Assembly: GCA_021234155.1 (NCBI GenBank)
Contig: JAJEKV010000263.1
Location: 62,001-126,000 of the forward strand
Direction of reading: 5' to 3'
Length of the DNA stretch: 64,000 nt
From: Isoetes taiwanensis
Taxonomy: Eukaryota > Streptophyta > Lycopodiopsida > Isoetales > Isoetaceae
In this document: one piece after another, positions 10,077 through 21,438 of the stretch
Layout: each line of letters begins with the position of its first letter
How positions within the stretch are numbered: the first letter of the stretch is position 1
The notes under the pieces: model-generated
What the model was told of the DNA's origin: nothing
The model's database searches: none
Seen by the model: the letters and a program-made list of their open reading frames with translations, nothing else
Translations under genes and position numbers: made by a program

Positions 10077-12012
10077 ATGGTTACTGTGTATATGTGGGAA
10101 TGGCAAGAAAGCTTACTTCAACGGAAGTTTTATGATAAACTTAAAAGAGCAAAGAAGTCTAATGCTATTTTACAACTGATAATGGCGCCAATACCGGACC
10201 GACTGACCCGGCATTGGTGGAACGATGCAGCCATAAAAGTTTACCCTCATGATAATTTCATGGAGCCAATGTATTGTATCCAATTTTGGCCACCACATAA
10301 AATTCTACTTTGTTTTGGCAAAGGAAACAATAATAGTGCAAGACATAAATATACATATGCAAAACTTCAGGATCAACAGTCCAAAGCTAAGTACTATTTA
10401 CATGAGCGGTTGGAAAAAGCAAGTCAAATGGGAACGAGAAATCGAAATTATTGTTCTAAAGTTTCAGCTCACTCTAGGCCGAAGCATTACATCGGTTTTT
10501 GAAACTAGTCTTAAGAAGCACTCTTCCAAAAGACAAATGTATTCTATGATTAAACTTCTAAAAGTATTATATTTGAAATTCTTTGCAGATTATAGAAGGT
10601 TTTTTTAGTCATGATAAATCAATTGTTTAAGTTTTTTTTTCTTTGGTCGATGGTTCTAACCAAATTGTCGAAATTTCGGGCTACAATTTCAGCACCACTT
10701 TTTAACTCGAGGAGCTTCATGAAGATCCAACAAATGTGTTGACACCACAGTATACTGAAGCCATGCACATTACATCCACCCAACAAACTCACTTTGAAAG
10801 GAAGCAAAAACTCATTACTGATCAGCAAGTTCTTTTCAGTGAGCTGATCAATGAACTTCAAATACAAAACAAGGCCGTGGCTGATTTGGAAGCTTAACTT
10901 ACCAGGGCTGAACGTAGAAATTCTGAATTCCAAGCCGACATTCAACAAAAATCAGAGCAGTACCAAGTCTTATTGAGTAAATATGATCTTTTAACATTGG
11001 AAAATTTCAAAATGCAAAAGCAAAAGGCCTCTTGATGTGCAGGTGAACTTTGAGAAACAAAAGCAAGTGCTTAAGGAGCAAACTAAATTGTTGGTCCAAA
11101 AGCTTGCAAAATCTGACCCGGAGAATCAAACTCTCACGGACCAGCTTAATGCAACCCGATTTTGCTTGCGCAAACCACCATGATGATGATGATGATGATG
11201 TAAGCGGGGTAAAGAGCTTACCAGATTATACCTTTTGTCATTGCCGCCATATAAAGAAGCCATCATGGATCTATGGAGAAGAGAGTTATTATCGATCCCT
11301 AAAGACATAAAGTCTTTAATACGGGCACCTAGCTTGGTACAAGAATCATTCAATTTTGATCCAAGATACACAAGGCGAATGAATTGGCTAGACATAGAGC
11401 ATCAAAATCGCTACAATTGGGCTACTATTCCAGGTACTTTGTGGAAAACTGAAAAGGTTTTATTTGGAAAATTTGCATCGCTTTATTGAAACAGCTCAAC
11501 ACAGTCCAGATTATACCATTTATATGCAGGCAGCTTATTCCAAACTTTTATGCATTGTTCTTGAGTGTAATGCTGCTAGCAAGGAGCAGCTTACTAATAT
11601 CAATCCTAACAGGTCATGCAAGGCAACCATGATGGATACCGCTCTGTTTATAAAGCTGAGCCACTTGCCATCTCGCTATATTCAGCTCTTTGAAGAAATG
11701 TCAGCAAATGGCTTTTTGATACACGCTAACAATGCCTTCTATGATTCCCAGGCTGCGTTACAAGGTAAAAGGAAAAAGCAAATTTTCTTGTTCAATCAAC
11801 ACTGCAGGAAATACCACATCAAAGTCAGAAAAGAATGTATGGAGCCCATGCTCCACACAAAAAAAGGGGGAATAGATGATAAGAGCATTGACCCAATAAG
11901 CGACCAATCGGAGCATACTAAGGAGGATTCTGAAAATGAGCTATCTGATTATGCAAACCATTTTAAAAGAGCACGAAAAGGCTCTACAGGGAAATTCCAG
12001 TCTGAGGCATGA
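10077..12012 (+). pseudogene. extra sense ORF downstream of pol, forward copy 1
   Basis: After integrase, open frames continue in sense to the polypurine tract. The first part (10077-10608) has WWNDAAIKVYPHD and MEPMYCIQFWPPHK. The second (from ~10760) is a strong heptad-type coiled coil, for example NELQIQNKAVADLEA and FQADIQQKSEQYQVLLSKYD. Then comes a poly-Asp/His patch and a globular stretch with FNFDPRYTRRMNWLDIEHQN and SHLPSRYIQLFEEM. The final ~46 codons run through the polypurine tract into the LTR and stop at 12012. Several frameshifts and one stop break this copy. I recognise no family. Additional post-pol ORFs are known in some plant gypsy lineages; similarity to them is untested. 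Confidence 0.6.
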
Positions 12013-12873
12013 GCCCAGGAACTTTAATTCTAAGTTCTATTACGTTTACATTGTTTAATATTTGTTCATATTGAAAACACATAAAAATTAGAAATTTGAA
12101 AAATACAAAAACATGGAAAAAGACAAAAGACAAAAAAAGAAGGCAAATAGGTATGGGAAGAAGCAACGTTGGAGTTTAGGGCAGCGGGAAAGGCCACGTG
12201 GAGACGGTTGCAAGGGAGGGTAGTTACCTCCGAGAACCTTTTGGGTATGAAAAGCGGTTTTGGAGCAGATCCGAGAGGGCAAGCTACTCTATTTAAGGTC
12301 TGAATTTCGGAGTAGAAGGGAGGAATTTTAGAGAGAGACTATGCCGTTGTTGTGCATCATTGTACTTGTTTCTATTGAATGAATATCATACCTATTTGCC
12401 TAACCATGTTGCAATCCTTGTTGATGGGTTTGAAGCATTCTTGTGTTGCATACGTCATTTCTCCAATTGCTTCTCAATTTGGTTTGGGTTGTTGCATATG
12501 TAAGCATATGAGTAGTTCAACGAATTATGCTTAATCTAGACCTGAGTCTTATGAGCATTGGTAATCCATTTTGATTCCATCTAAGTTTATGTGCATTTGC
12601 AATCATACTTAGAAAGTTGAAAAATACAAAAACATGGAAAAAGACAAAAGACAAAAAAAGAAGGCAAATAGGTATGGGAAGAAGCAACGTTGGAGTTTAG
12701 GGCAGCGGGAAAGGCCACGTGGAGACGGTTGCAAGGGAGGGTAGTTACCTCCGAGAACCTTTTGGGTATGAAAAGCGGTTTTGGAGCAGATCCGAGAGGG
12801 CAAGCTACTCTATTTAAGGTCTGAATTTCGGAGTAGAAGGGAGGAATTTTAGAGAGAGACTATGCCGTTGTTC
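11877..12873 (+). repeat. two partial LTR copies in tandem
   Basis: The first piece starts at the true LTR border (TGATAAGAGC, 11877) behind a polypurine tract and runs to 12608, with a small deletion around 12458. The second (12609-12873) restarts inside the LTR at 'gaaaaatacaaaaacatgg' and stops at 'atgccgttgtt', where inverted internal DNA begins. Both match the outer LTRs closely. Confidence 0.85.
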
Positions 12874-12883
12874 TTAGCTACTC

Positions 12884-13800
12884 TCACTGAAAAGAACTTG
12901 CTGATCAGTAATGAGTTTTTGCTTCCTTTCAAAGTGAGTTTGTTGGGTGGATGTAATGTGCATGGCTTCAGTATACTGTGGTGTCAACACATTTGTTGGA
13001 TCTTCATGAAGCTCCTCAGAGTTAAAAAGTGGTGCTGAAATTGTAGCCTAAAATTTCGACAATTTGGTTAGAACCATCTGACCAGTAGGAAAAAACTTAA
13101 ACAGTTGATTTAGCATGACGAAAAAACCTTCTATAATCTGCAAGAATTTCAAATATAATACTTTTAGAAGTTTAATCATAGAATACATTTGTCTTTTGGA
13201 AGAGTGCTCCTTAAGATTAGTTTCAAAAACCGATGTAATGCTTCGTCTAGAGTGAGCTGAAACTTTAGAACAATAATTTCGATTTCTCGTTTCCCATTTG
13301 ACTTGCTTTTTCCAGCTTCGTTCATGTAAATAGTACTTAGCTTTGGACTAGCGATCCTGAAGTTTTGCATATATATATTTATGTCTTGCACTATTATTGT
13401 TTCCTTTGCCAAAACAAAGTAGAATTTTATGTGGTGGCCAAAATTGGATACAATACATTGCCTCCATGAAATTATCATGAGGGTAAACTTTTATGGTCGC
13501 ATCGTTCCACCAATCTTTGTTTCTTGGTCCGTATTGGCGTCATTATCAATTGTAAAATAGCATTAGACTGCTTTGCTCTTTTAAGTTTATCATAAAACTT
13601 CCGTTGAAGTAAGCTTTCTTGCCATTCCCACATATACACAGTAACCATTAGGCGTTTCTTGTTTGGAACTAGTGTTGCTATACAGACGTCAATGGTAGGT
13701 TTATCAAAATATTTCTTTAATCACGCTGCCATTTACAACTAAAAGGTAGTAAATGTCCTTCCAAATCGCTTAATTGTCTTGAGCCATTGTCATTCACTTG
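12884..13800 (-). pseudogene. inverted post-integrase region, truncated extra ORF
   Basis: The reverse complement matches 9880-10860 of the forward copy: the pol end, the first part of the extra ORF (13176-13478 includes SWRQCIVSNFGHHIKF in a shifted frame) and the first residues of the coiled coil. It is cut at ~12884. About 10 bp between it and the LTR fragment are unassigned. Its 3' LTR is missing. Confidence 0.7.
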
Positions 13801-13805
13801 ATGAA

Positions 13806-14950
13806 TTAAAAAGGACCCAACCATCTGATTTTTAATTTTCCGGGATGTTGCTTGTACCGAGAATCATACAACATCACTTTATCACCTGGTTTTATATCTT
13901 TCTTTTTCTGTTTTTTATCAAACCACGCCTTCCGAACTTTTTTATTCACTTGTTGTTGCCATAGTGCATCTTTGGCGTTTCTCATCCAAAGCTTCAAAAG
14001 TGTAGTAATCTATGTTCTAAGGATCTTGTAGGTGATAGTTTATGCTCCACTGCTATGCGCAGACTAGGAATTAGAAACTCAAAGGGCATGATTGCCTCAA
14101 CTCCATAAGTTAACTGAAAAGGTGTTTGTCCCGTACTTACTTTATAGGATGTCCTATAAGCCCAAAGCACCTTCTTTGGAAGTTTGAGCTCCCGGTCGGA
14201 TTCGTTTGGAATCACACATTTTTGCGTACTATGGTGACCAAAGTTTTATTTGTAGACTCCGCTTGCCCATTGGCTCTAGGGTAGTAAGGTGTTGACTTAT
14301 AATGTAAAATCATAAAGTTTTGAGTTAATGCTCGGATGGTGTCATTAATAAAATGGACACCTCGATCACTTACAAGCTCAACCGGACATCCAAACCTTGT
14401 GATTACTTGTTGGTACAAAACTTTGCCGTGACTCAACGTTGTATTGTCTTTTGAGCTCTAGCTTCCGCCCATTTGGTGTTATAATCATTTAGAATTAATA
14501 TGTATTGTGCCTTTGTTCTAGTAGCGAGGGGGATTGACTGGCCCTACAAAATCCATACCCCACTTTTCAAAGGGCCCCAAAGGCAACACTGGAGTGAGAG
14601 GCATATAATTGCGTTCAGTAGGTTTTCCCATGCGTTGACATATATCGCAAGTTTGAATTTCTTTTGCACAGTCCCTAAAAAGTGTGGGCCACCAATAGCC
14701 TGCTTGTAATATTTTCCGAGCTAATTTCAGCACCAAAGTGTCCCCACCAAACCTTGATGAGCTTCCTCCATGATTCTTTGCAACTTCATGAGGTAATACA
14801 CATCTCCTCAAAATGTTATCTTGACCTCTTTTATACAATTGGCCAGCAAAGAATAAGACAAAACTTTGTGGCTTTACGAATGAGGTCCTTCCTTTGAGAT
14901 GTCGTAAGTTGTTTTGGGTAGTTCCCTGACGTCAAATACTCAGTGATATC
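13806..14950 (-). pseudogene. Ty3/gypsy integrase, inverted copy
   Basis: The same domains as the forward copy: zinc module with CDICQRMGKPTER, core with WGMDFVGPVNPP, LVSDRGVHFIND and NGQAESTNKT, and a C-terminal segment with NKKVRKAWFDKKQKKKD. It is broken into four frames at about 14212, 14440 and 13995. Breaks differ in position from those in the forward copy, so the two decayed independently. Confidence 0.85.
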
Positions 14951-14959
14951 AACATACCA

Positions 14960-15535
14960 AGGTGGCGTTGCTATAACTCTAAACAAACTCACATCGGGGA
15001 GTTCAATGTTTATTCCTGTAGGTGGTTCACCATTTGCCAATCTAGGTAGGTGATCCGGAACTGTATGAGCACTACCGGGCTTCAAAACAATTTTAAAGTT
15101 AAACTCTTGCAAGATCAACAACCATCGTGTGATCCTTCTGTTACACATGGTTTGTTAATGAGATAAAGTAGTGCTTGGTGGTCCACGTAAAATGTGAAAT
15201 AGTTGCCTAATAAGTAGTGCGAAACAACATGCTGAACACCATGGCCAAACCCTCGCGTTACATCTTTGCTATAGTTCCTTTGTGCAACATTCAATTGTTT
15301 ACTTGCAAAGTGTATGGGCTGATCCACTTTTGAAGCCCGATTGTTGAGCTAGGACTGCTCCTATTGCTATTTTAGGGGCATCCACGTGCACATGAAATTC
15401 TTGGTCCCAATTTGGGGTTATTAATATAGGAGTGTAGTCATTAAGCCTTTTATCTTATCAAAGTCTGCTTGACATTTTGGGGTCCATTGAAATTTATACC
15501 TTGGACTTACTAGCTCATTCAATGGCGACTATATC
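14960..15535 (-). pseudogene. Ty3/gypsy RNase H domain
   Basis: The reading PIHFASKQLNVAQRNYS, then YLLGNYFTFYVDHQALLYL and RITRWLLILQEFNFKIVLKP is the RNase H domain that follows gypsy reverse transcriptase. It is split by shifts near 15327 and 15130. It degrades the RNA strand during cDNA synthesis in an intact element. Confidence 0.8.
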
Positions 15536-15538
15536 CGG

Positions 15539-16674
15539 CTAACTTATTCTGAGAATTCCACGATAGTAATTTGCTTTACCCATAAATCGCTTTATACGTA
15601 ACATTCTTTGGGGTGGCATTTCCAAAATGGCTTGTATTTTGCTAGGATCGGTCAAAAGCCCTTCTTTGGATACAATATGTCCCAATAACATGCCATGTTT
15701 CACTAAGAAAACACACTTTTCTGGATTTAGAGAGACACCATACTGGCAGCATCTTTCAAAGCATAAACGGAGTTTAGTGAGATGGTCATTGAAACAACTG
15801 AAGACGATAAAGTCATCTAGAAAAATTTCCATAAAGTTACCTATGTAGCCCTTGAAGACCATTAACATGACACGTTGAAACAGGGAAGGAGCATTACTCA
15901 GCCCGAATGGCATCACTTTATAAGCATAGGTACCAAATGGAGTAATGAACGTCGTTTTCATTTGATCATCCGGATGAATTTTTATCTGGTTGTAACCGCT
16001 AAAGCCATCCATAAAAGAATAGCACTCATTTCCAAAGAACTTTTTTCCAATACCTGGTGCGTGAATGGCAAGGGGAAGTGGTCCTTTCGGTCCACTTCAT
16101 TTAGTTTGCGAAAATCTACACAGACTCGTATTTTACCATTTTTCTTAAGAACCACAACTATAGGAGAAACCCATTCGCTAGTCTCCACCTCAAAAATGAA
16201 CCCAGCCTGCAATAGCTTTTGAATTTCTTCTTTTACATTTGATGCAAAATTGGAGTTCATGCGGTAAGCTCTCTGGTAAATAGGTCTAGCTTGGGGAAGG
16301 AGGGGAATTCTCATGAGACAAATTTCTGGATCAATTCCTCTTAAATCTGCATAACTCCAAGCGAAAACATCTCTGTATTGTTGAAGTAATTTAATTGCAG
16401 CCTCGTATTCCTTGAGGTAAAGTGTACCCGATCTGGGAACTATTTGAGACTCATTTTTTGTCCCTAAATTGATCTCTTCGGTTTCTGGAGTACTAAGGTA
16501 TGGATGTAAAACATCTCCTAGGATTTGATGTCTTTGGTCTAGCCTGGAGAACGACATGTTCCCCTTGGGGTTCATGAATATTTTACCGTGTACCGGCTCA
16601 GCCATGTAGCATAATTCTCGATTCTCAGGTAATAGATTATAAAAGTCTTCTTCATCTTCATACTCTTCATACAA
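15539..16674 (-). pseudogene. Ty3/gypsy reverse transcriptase
   Basis: Two overlapping frames joined by one shift near 16010. The first holds the protease-RT linker, then QARPIYQRAYRMN and SPIVVVLKKNGKIRVCVDFR. The second holds MDGFSGYNQIKIHP, TPFGTYAYKVMPFGLSNAP and the catalytic FLDDF box (a variant of Y-x-DD). It ends in the thumb with LGHIVSKEGL. With one shift this is the best-preserved pol segment in the window. Confidence 0.88.
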
Positions 16675-16679
16675 TTCCT

Positions 16680-17184
16680 CCTCTTCTTCGCTTATCCCCG
16701 AAAAGATTTGTTGATCTTCTAAGATGAAAGCATTTCTGTAGGCAAATCTATTTTGGTAGTTTTACCTTGCTTGGTGATTTGTCGAAGTTATCATACCAGT
16801 TATGTAGGACCTTTGCTTCTCTAAGCCATGGCCTACCAAGTAATATCGGTAATCAGCGGCTCTGTTTTTGTATCAAGGATGACAAAGTCCTGGCTGAAAA
16901 TTTAGACCCGGCGATCATGAAAGGTACATCTTTCCACGATACCTAGCGGCTCGACTTTCACGATGATCCGCCATTTTGAGCTTGAATGGTGCGATGTCAG
17001 TTCTCCTAACTTGAGTTTTTTTTTCTTAAACTATTTGCCATAATGTTTATTCCAGCTCCTCCATCAATAGGTACTTTAGGTACAACTTGTCCTTGCTTGG
17101 CTCCCTTTATCGACATTGGCGTTAATTTATCTATGGGTTCGCTTTTGAATCGATAATATTAATTGTCTTTCATATAACTCTGTG
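16680..17184 (-). pseudogene. degenerate gag-pol junction / protease region
   Basis: Position between gag and reverse transcriptase predicts the retropepsin. Reading all minus frames gives only short open pieces interrupted by stops, and I could not place a clear D-[ST]-G active site. Its identity rests on gene order. Confidence 0.4.
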
Positions 17185-18744
17185 TCAGAGGTATTCCCAT
17201 ATCGGAACATACTTGGCTAAAATTTCTAGAGACAAAGGTATCATAGTTTCTTGTACCTTTTCTCTTAATTTAACTAGATCAGTATCTTCAGTTTTGTCCA
17301 TCTTTGAAAATTCTCTAAATCCGGGTAAGTATTTTGCTATGACTCTTAAAGGTGTAGGGATCTGAATTCTGCTGATCTGATCTTTAAGTCTTTTGAGTTC
17401 TATGATATCCGTATCTTCTCCTTGTGTTGTATCTGATGTATCTTGCAGTTCTTGAATTTGGCCTTTGGCAAATTCATAAATTTCGTTTTCTTCCTCTATG
17501 TTTGGGTATATCTCCTTTCTTTTATGAGGTGTACTCTTTACAGGCTCTATGTGTATTCCTGTTTGTGCAGCCTTACTTCTAGTAACTGCATTGACATCTA
17601 CGAAGTTTTGTTCCAAGCTTACCATTCTTGCTTCCTCCAACTTAGGTTCTTCTTTTTTTGAGGTCTTTTTCTCCATAGGAGCCTTACAATCCCTTGCAAA
17701 GTGTCCCTTAGTGCCACACTTCCAACATTCTACCTCAACCTTCTCTCTCTTTTGGAATGTTCCTGTGGACACGGCATAAGCTTCTGTAGTTGTTTTTCCT
17801 TTATTCTTGGCATTAAAGAAACAATCTTTTGTATTGTGATTATCTCTATCACAAATATGACAATAACTCCTTGTTGCACCCATTCGACACTCATTGGCAT
17901 AATGACCAGCCCGGGAGCATTTTGTGCACCAAATATAACTTCGTTTAGCTTCGCCTAAAGTAAGTTTTCTCAAATTTTCCTGAATATCCTGCTGCATCTT
18001 ATTTTGCAAATCTCGTACACCTCTAATTTCTTGGTTTACTTTCTTTTGAACCAAGTTTTCCAATTCCGGTTTCACATGCCTTTCAGCACCCAGAATAGAG
18101 CTTAACTCAGCAGCTCGTCTCACTGCCTTGTCTAAGGTATCCGGACTTTCCAATTCAAGCTGCAATTTTAATCTTGCAGGAAATCCTTGGACAAACCAAG
18201 TTACAATATCCTCTTCATGAGGTTTAGGACTTATTTTGCTCGCAAGCTCAGAGATTCTAACACCAAAGTCTTTGGGTTTTTCATCAGGCTTAATTTGTAT
18301 AACTCTCAACTCTTCTTTTAATTCCTTGTTTGTTGGTACTGTATAGAAGGCATCCAAAAACCTTTTCTTCAATTCAGCCCATGTTTTTACATTCTGTATG
18401 TTTTCATATACCCACGTAGCGACTTTCCCTTCTAATGTAGTAGGAAAAAGTGCTATTCGCAAGTTATCAGCATCCTCTCCATTTAGGGTGCTGATAGTCT
18501 CAAATTGCATCACATGCGTCTTAGGATTCGTATCCTTGTCCTTCCCGGACCCATATTTAGGATATCTACGATTAGAAATACTCATAGTAAAGATACTTTT
18601 GATATCTGGTAAGATTTGGGATTGCCTTTCAACTGATAATTTTTGCTGCTCCCTTCGAGCTCGTCTTTCAGTTCTTTCTTTCTCTTGTTTCTCTCTTTTT
18701 TCTTGCCTTATCTTGCGTTCCTCTGCAAGGCTTCTATACATCAA
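17185..18744 (-). CDS. Ty3/gypsy Gag, open reading frame
   Basis: 519 codons without interruption. An N-terminal Glu/Arg-rich segment (residues ~1-45) precedes a retrotransposon capsid domain (RIALFPTTLEGKVATWVYEN, W-AELKKRFLDAFY, ~95-200). Three zinc knuckles follow: WCTKCSRAGHYANEC, YCHICDRDNHNTKDC and ECWKCGTKGHFARDC. A charged tail follows with VNAVTRSKAAQTG. Gag packages the element RNA into particles. Integrity contrasts with the broken pol, so this copy is young or gag has been preserved by chance. Confidence 0.85.
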   Translation of the reverse strand: MMYRSLAEERKIRQEKREKQEKERTERRARREQQKLSVERQSQILPDIKSIFTMSISNRRYPKYGSGKDKDTNPKTHVMQFETISTLNGEDADNLRIALFPTTLEGKVATWVYENIQNVKTWAELKKRFLDAFYTVPTNKELKEELRVIQIKPDEKPKDFGVRISELASKISPKPHEEDIVTWFVQGFPARLKLQLELESPDTLDKAVRRAAELSSILGAERHVKPELENLVQKKVNQEIRGVRDLQNKMQQDIQENLRKLTLGEAKRSYIWCTKCSRAGHYANECRMGATRSYCHICDRDNHNTKDCFFNAKNKGKTTTEAYAVSTGTFQKREKVEVECWKCGTKGHFARDCKAPMEKKTSKKEEPKLEEARMVSLEQNFVDVNAVTRSKAAQTGIHIEPVKSTPHKRKEIYPNIEEENEIYEFAKGQIQELQDTSDTTQGEDTDIIELKRLKDQISRIQIPTPLRVIAKYLPGFREFSKMDKTEDTDLVKLREKVQETMIPLSLEILAKYVPIWEYL

Positions 18745-18987
18745 TATCTTGTGTTTTCCAAGTCATACTCTGTGCAGATTTCACTACAGGGCTGCCATGC
18801 ATTGCATGTTCCCACACCATTAGTCTTTTGATTGAAGGTCTGAAATTTGGCCAGCTGGTTAAGCACTACTACTATTATACGCAGGATAAATTTCAGCTCA
18901 AAATAAGAAGCATAACTCAGAATATTTAGGTCTGATACAGACCCAATTTCAGCTTAATAACAGTACTAACTCTGTGAAAGTAGATGC

Positions 18988-19197
18988 CTAATTCCGTGTA
19001 ATACTTCCTCTCATTCTTTTGGCTGATTTCTTAATATCAAAAGGCCAATCATAAGCTAATAATTCCAACAATTCAGTGGGAGTTCTAAGAGCTATTTGCT
19101 TTTTGCAACAAATTCCACCTGTGGAAATTTTGGCAACATATCTTTTAGTTTTCCTGCGCAATTTTCTTTTTATCATACGAAGTGAATCCATAATCAT
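18988..19197 (-). CDS. 69-residue leader ORF, inverted copy
   Basis: The same residues as the ORF at 7917-8126, here lying about 240 bp before gag in a normal leader order. Between it and gag no reading frame joins the two, so it would be a separate upstream ORF. Confidence 0.4.
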   Translation of the reverse strand: MIMDSLRMIKRKLRRKTKRYVAKISTGGICCKKQIALRTPTELLELLAYDWPFDIKKSAKRMRGSITRN

Positions 19198-19239
19198 AAA
19201 TCATTATCCAATTAGCTAATTCAAGTCTTTAGCGGAACC

Positions 19240-19395
19240 AAAATATGTTAAGGGTCTCTCACCCCTTACCATACACAAAAAGACATTAAGCAAGAACTCT
19301 AGGGATTCTTAGAATTAGCTAATGACTTACCGGAACATCACCGAATAACACATCCACATCCTCCATAGTCATGATATCCATCATAGTTTAAATCT
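19240..19395 (-). repeat. inverted 3' end of an LTR, truncated
   Basis: Reading on the minus strand gives the last ~150 bp of the LTR (GTGCATTTGCAATC to CCCTTAACA), then the leader with TGGTTCCGC. The rest of this 5' LTR is absent. The junction to forward extra-ORF DNA falls on ATGCAC, which both partners carry. Confidence 0.75.
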
Positions 19396-20656
19396 GTGAG
19401 TATGATTGCAAATGCACATTACATCCACTCAACAAACTCACTTTGAAAGGAAGCAAAAACTCATTACTGATCAGCAAGTTCTTTTCAGTGAGATGATCAA
19501 TGAACTTCAAATACAAAACAAGGCCGTGGCTGATTTGGAAGCTCAACTTACCAGGGCTGAACGTAGAAATTCTGAATTCCAAGCCGACATTCAACAAAAA
19601 TCAGAGCAGTACCAAGTCTTATTGAGTAAATATGATCTTTTAACATTGGAAAATTTCAAAATGCAAAAGCAAAAGGCTACTGATGTGCAGGCGAACTTTG
19701 AGAAACAAAAGCAAGTGCTTAAGGAGCAAACTAAATTGTTGGTCCAGCGCTTGCAAAATCTGACCCAGGAGAATCAAACTCTCACGGACCAGCTTAATGC
19801 AACCGATCTTGCTTGCGCAAACCACCATGATGATGATGATGATGTAAACAGGGTAAAGAGCTTACCAGATTATACCTTTTTGTCATTGCCGCCATATAAA
19901 GAAGCCATCACAGATCTATAGAGAAGAGAGTTATTATACGATCCCGCAGTACATAAAGTCTTTGTACAGGCACCTAGCTTGGTACAAGAATCATTCAATT
20001 TTGATCCAAGATACACAAGACGAATGAATTGGCTAGACATAGAGCATCAAAATCGCTACAATTGGGCTACTATTCCAGGTACTTTGTGGGAAACTGAAAA
20101 GGACACGCTGGAAAATTTGCATCGTTTTATTGAAACAGCTCAACACAGTCCAGATTATACCATTTATATGCAGGCAGCTTATTCCAAACTTTTATGCATT
20201 GTTCTTGAGTGTAATGCTGCTAGCAAGGAGCAGCTTACTAATATCAATCCTAACAGGTCATGCAAGGCAACCATGATGGATACCGCTCTGTTTATAAAGC
20301 TGAGCCACTTGCCATCTCGCTATATTCAGCTCTTTGAAGAAATGTCAGCAAATGGCTTTTTGATACACGCTAACAATGCCTTCTATGATTCCCAGGCTGC
20401 GTTACAAGGTAAAAGGAAAAAGCAAATTTTCTTGTTCAATCAACACTGCAGGAAATACCACATCAAAGTCAGAAAAGAATGTATGGAGCCCATGCTCCAC
20501 ACAAAAAAAGGGGGAATAGATGATAAGAGCATTGACCCAATAAGCGACCAATCGGAGCAGACTAAGGAGGATTCTGAAAATGAGCTATCTGATTATGCAA
20601 ACCATTTTAAAAGAGCACGAAAAGGCTCTACAGGGAAATTCCAGTCTGAGGCATGA
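19396..20656 (+). pseudogene. extra sense ORF downstream of pol, forward copy 2
   Basis: The best-preserved copy of the post-pol ORF: 19406-19921 (171 codons, mostly coiled coil, with NHHDDDDDVNRVKSLPDYTF near its end) and 19979-20656 (225 codons, globular part). A TAG at 19919-19921 and a short shift separate them; the first copy has TGG at that place, so the ancestral frame was probably continuous. The tail runs through the polypurine tract into the LTR, ending at 20656. No family recognised. Heptad spacing suggests an oligomerising protein. Confidence 0.6.
20503..20520 (+). other. polypurine tract
   Basis: AAAAAAAGGGGGAATAGA directly before the LTR start TGATAAGAGC. Equivalent tracts lie at 8231-8248 and 11859-11876. 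This purine run primes plus-strand DNA synthesis in LTR elements. Confidence 0.85.
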
Positions 20657-21438
20657 GCCCAGGAACTTTAATTCTAAGTTCTATTACGTTTACATTGTTT
20701 TAAACACATAAATTAATATTTGTTCATATTGAAAACACATAAAAATTAGAAATTTGAAAAATACAAAAACATGGAAAAAGACAAAAGACAAAAAAAGAAG
20801 GCAAATAGGTATGGGAAGAAGCAACGTTGGAGTTTAGGGCAGGGGAAACGCCCGCGTGGAGGCGGTTGCAAGGGAGGGTAGTTACCTCAGAGAACCTTTT
20901 GGGTATGAAAAGCGGTTTTGGGAGCAGATCCAGAGAGGGCAAGCTACTCTATTTAAGGTCTGAATTTCGGAGTAGAAGGGAGGAATTTTAGAGAGAGACT
21001 ATGCCGTTGTTGTGCATCATTGTACTTGTTTCTATTGAATGAATATCATACCTATTTGCCTAACCATGTTGCAATCCTTGTTGATGGTTTGAAGCATTCT
21101 TGTGTTGCATACGTCTCTTGCATCCATACCTCATTTCTCCAATTGCTTCTCAATTTGGGTTGGGTTGTTGCATATGTAAGCATATGAGTAGTTCAACGAA
21201 TTATGCTTAATCTAGACCTGAGTCTTATGAGCATTGGTAATCCATTTTGATTCCATCTAAGTTTATGTGCATTTGCAATCATACTCACAGATTTAAACTA
21301 TGATGGATATCATGACTATGGAGGATGTGGATGTGTTATTCGGTGATGTTCCGGTAAGTCATTAGCTAATTCTAAGAATCCCTAGAGTTCTTGCTTAATG
21401 TCTTTTGTGTATGGTAAGGGGGTGAGAGACCCTTAACA
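20521..21438 (+). repeat. 3' LTR of the gypsy composite
   Basis: 918 bp, from TGATAAGAGC to CCCTTAACA, followed by the TCAAG target duplication. Relative to the 5' LTR it has a few small insertions (for example near 20700) and substitutions, so the pair can be used for dating, provided both belong to one insertion. Confidence 0.85.

Larger units (their letters stand above)
6966..21438. mobile_element. 14.5-kb rearranged Ty3/gypsy element with outer LTRs and TSD
   Basis: The outer LTRs (6966-7868 and 20521-21438) begin TGATAAGAGC and end CCCTTAACA. Host TCAAG sits directly outside both ends (6961-6965 and 21439-21443), and the interrupted HTH frame is restored when the insert is removed. The inside is not one normal element. 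In order it holds a forward leader, a head-to-head LTR palindrome, a forward integrase plus extra ORF, two LTR fragments, an inverted body (3' region to gag to leader, 12884-19395), and a second forward extra ORF leading to the 3' LTR. At least two sequence copies took part. Explanations are nested insertion plus inversion, template switching or autointegration before integration, or misassembly of near-identical copies. Confidence 0.8.
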
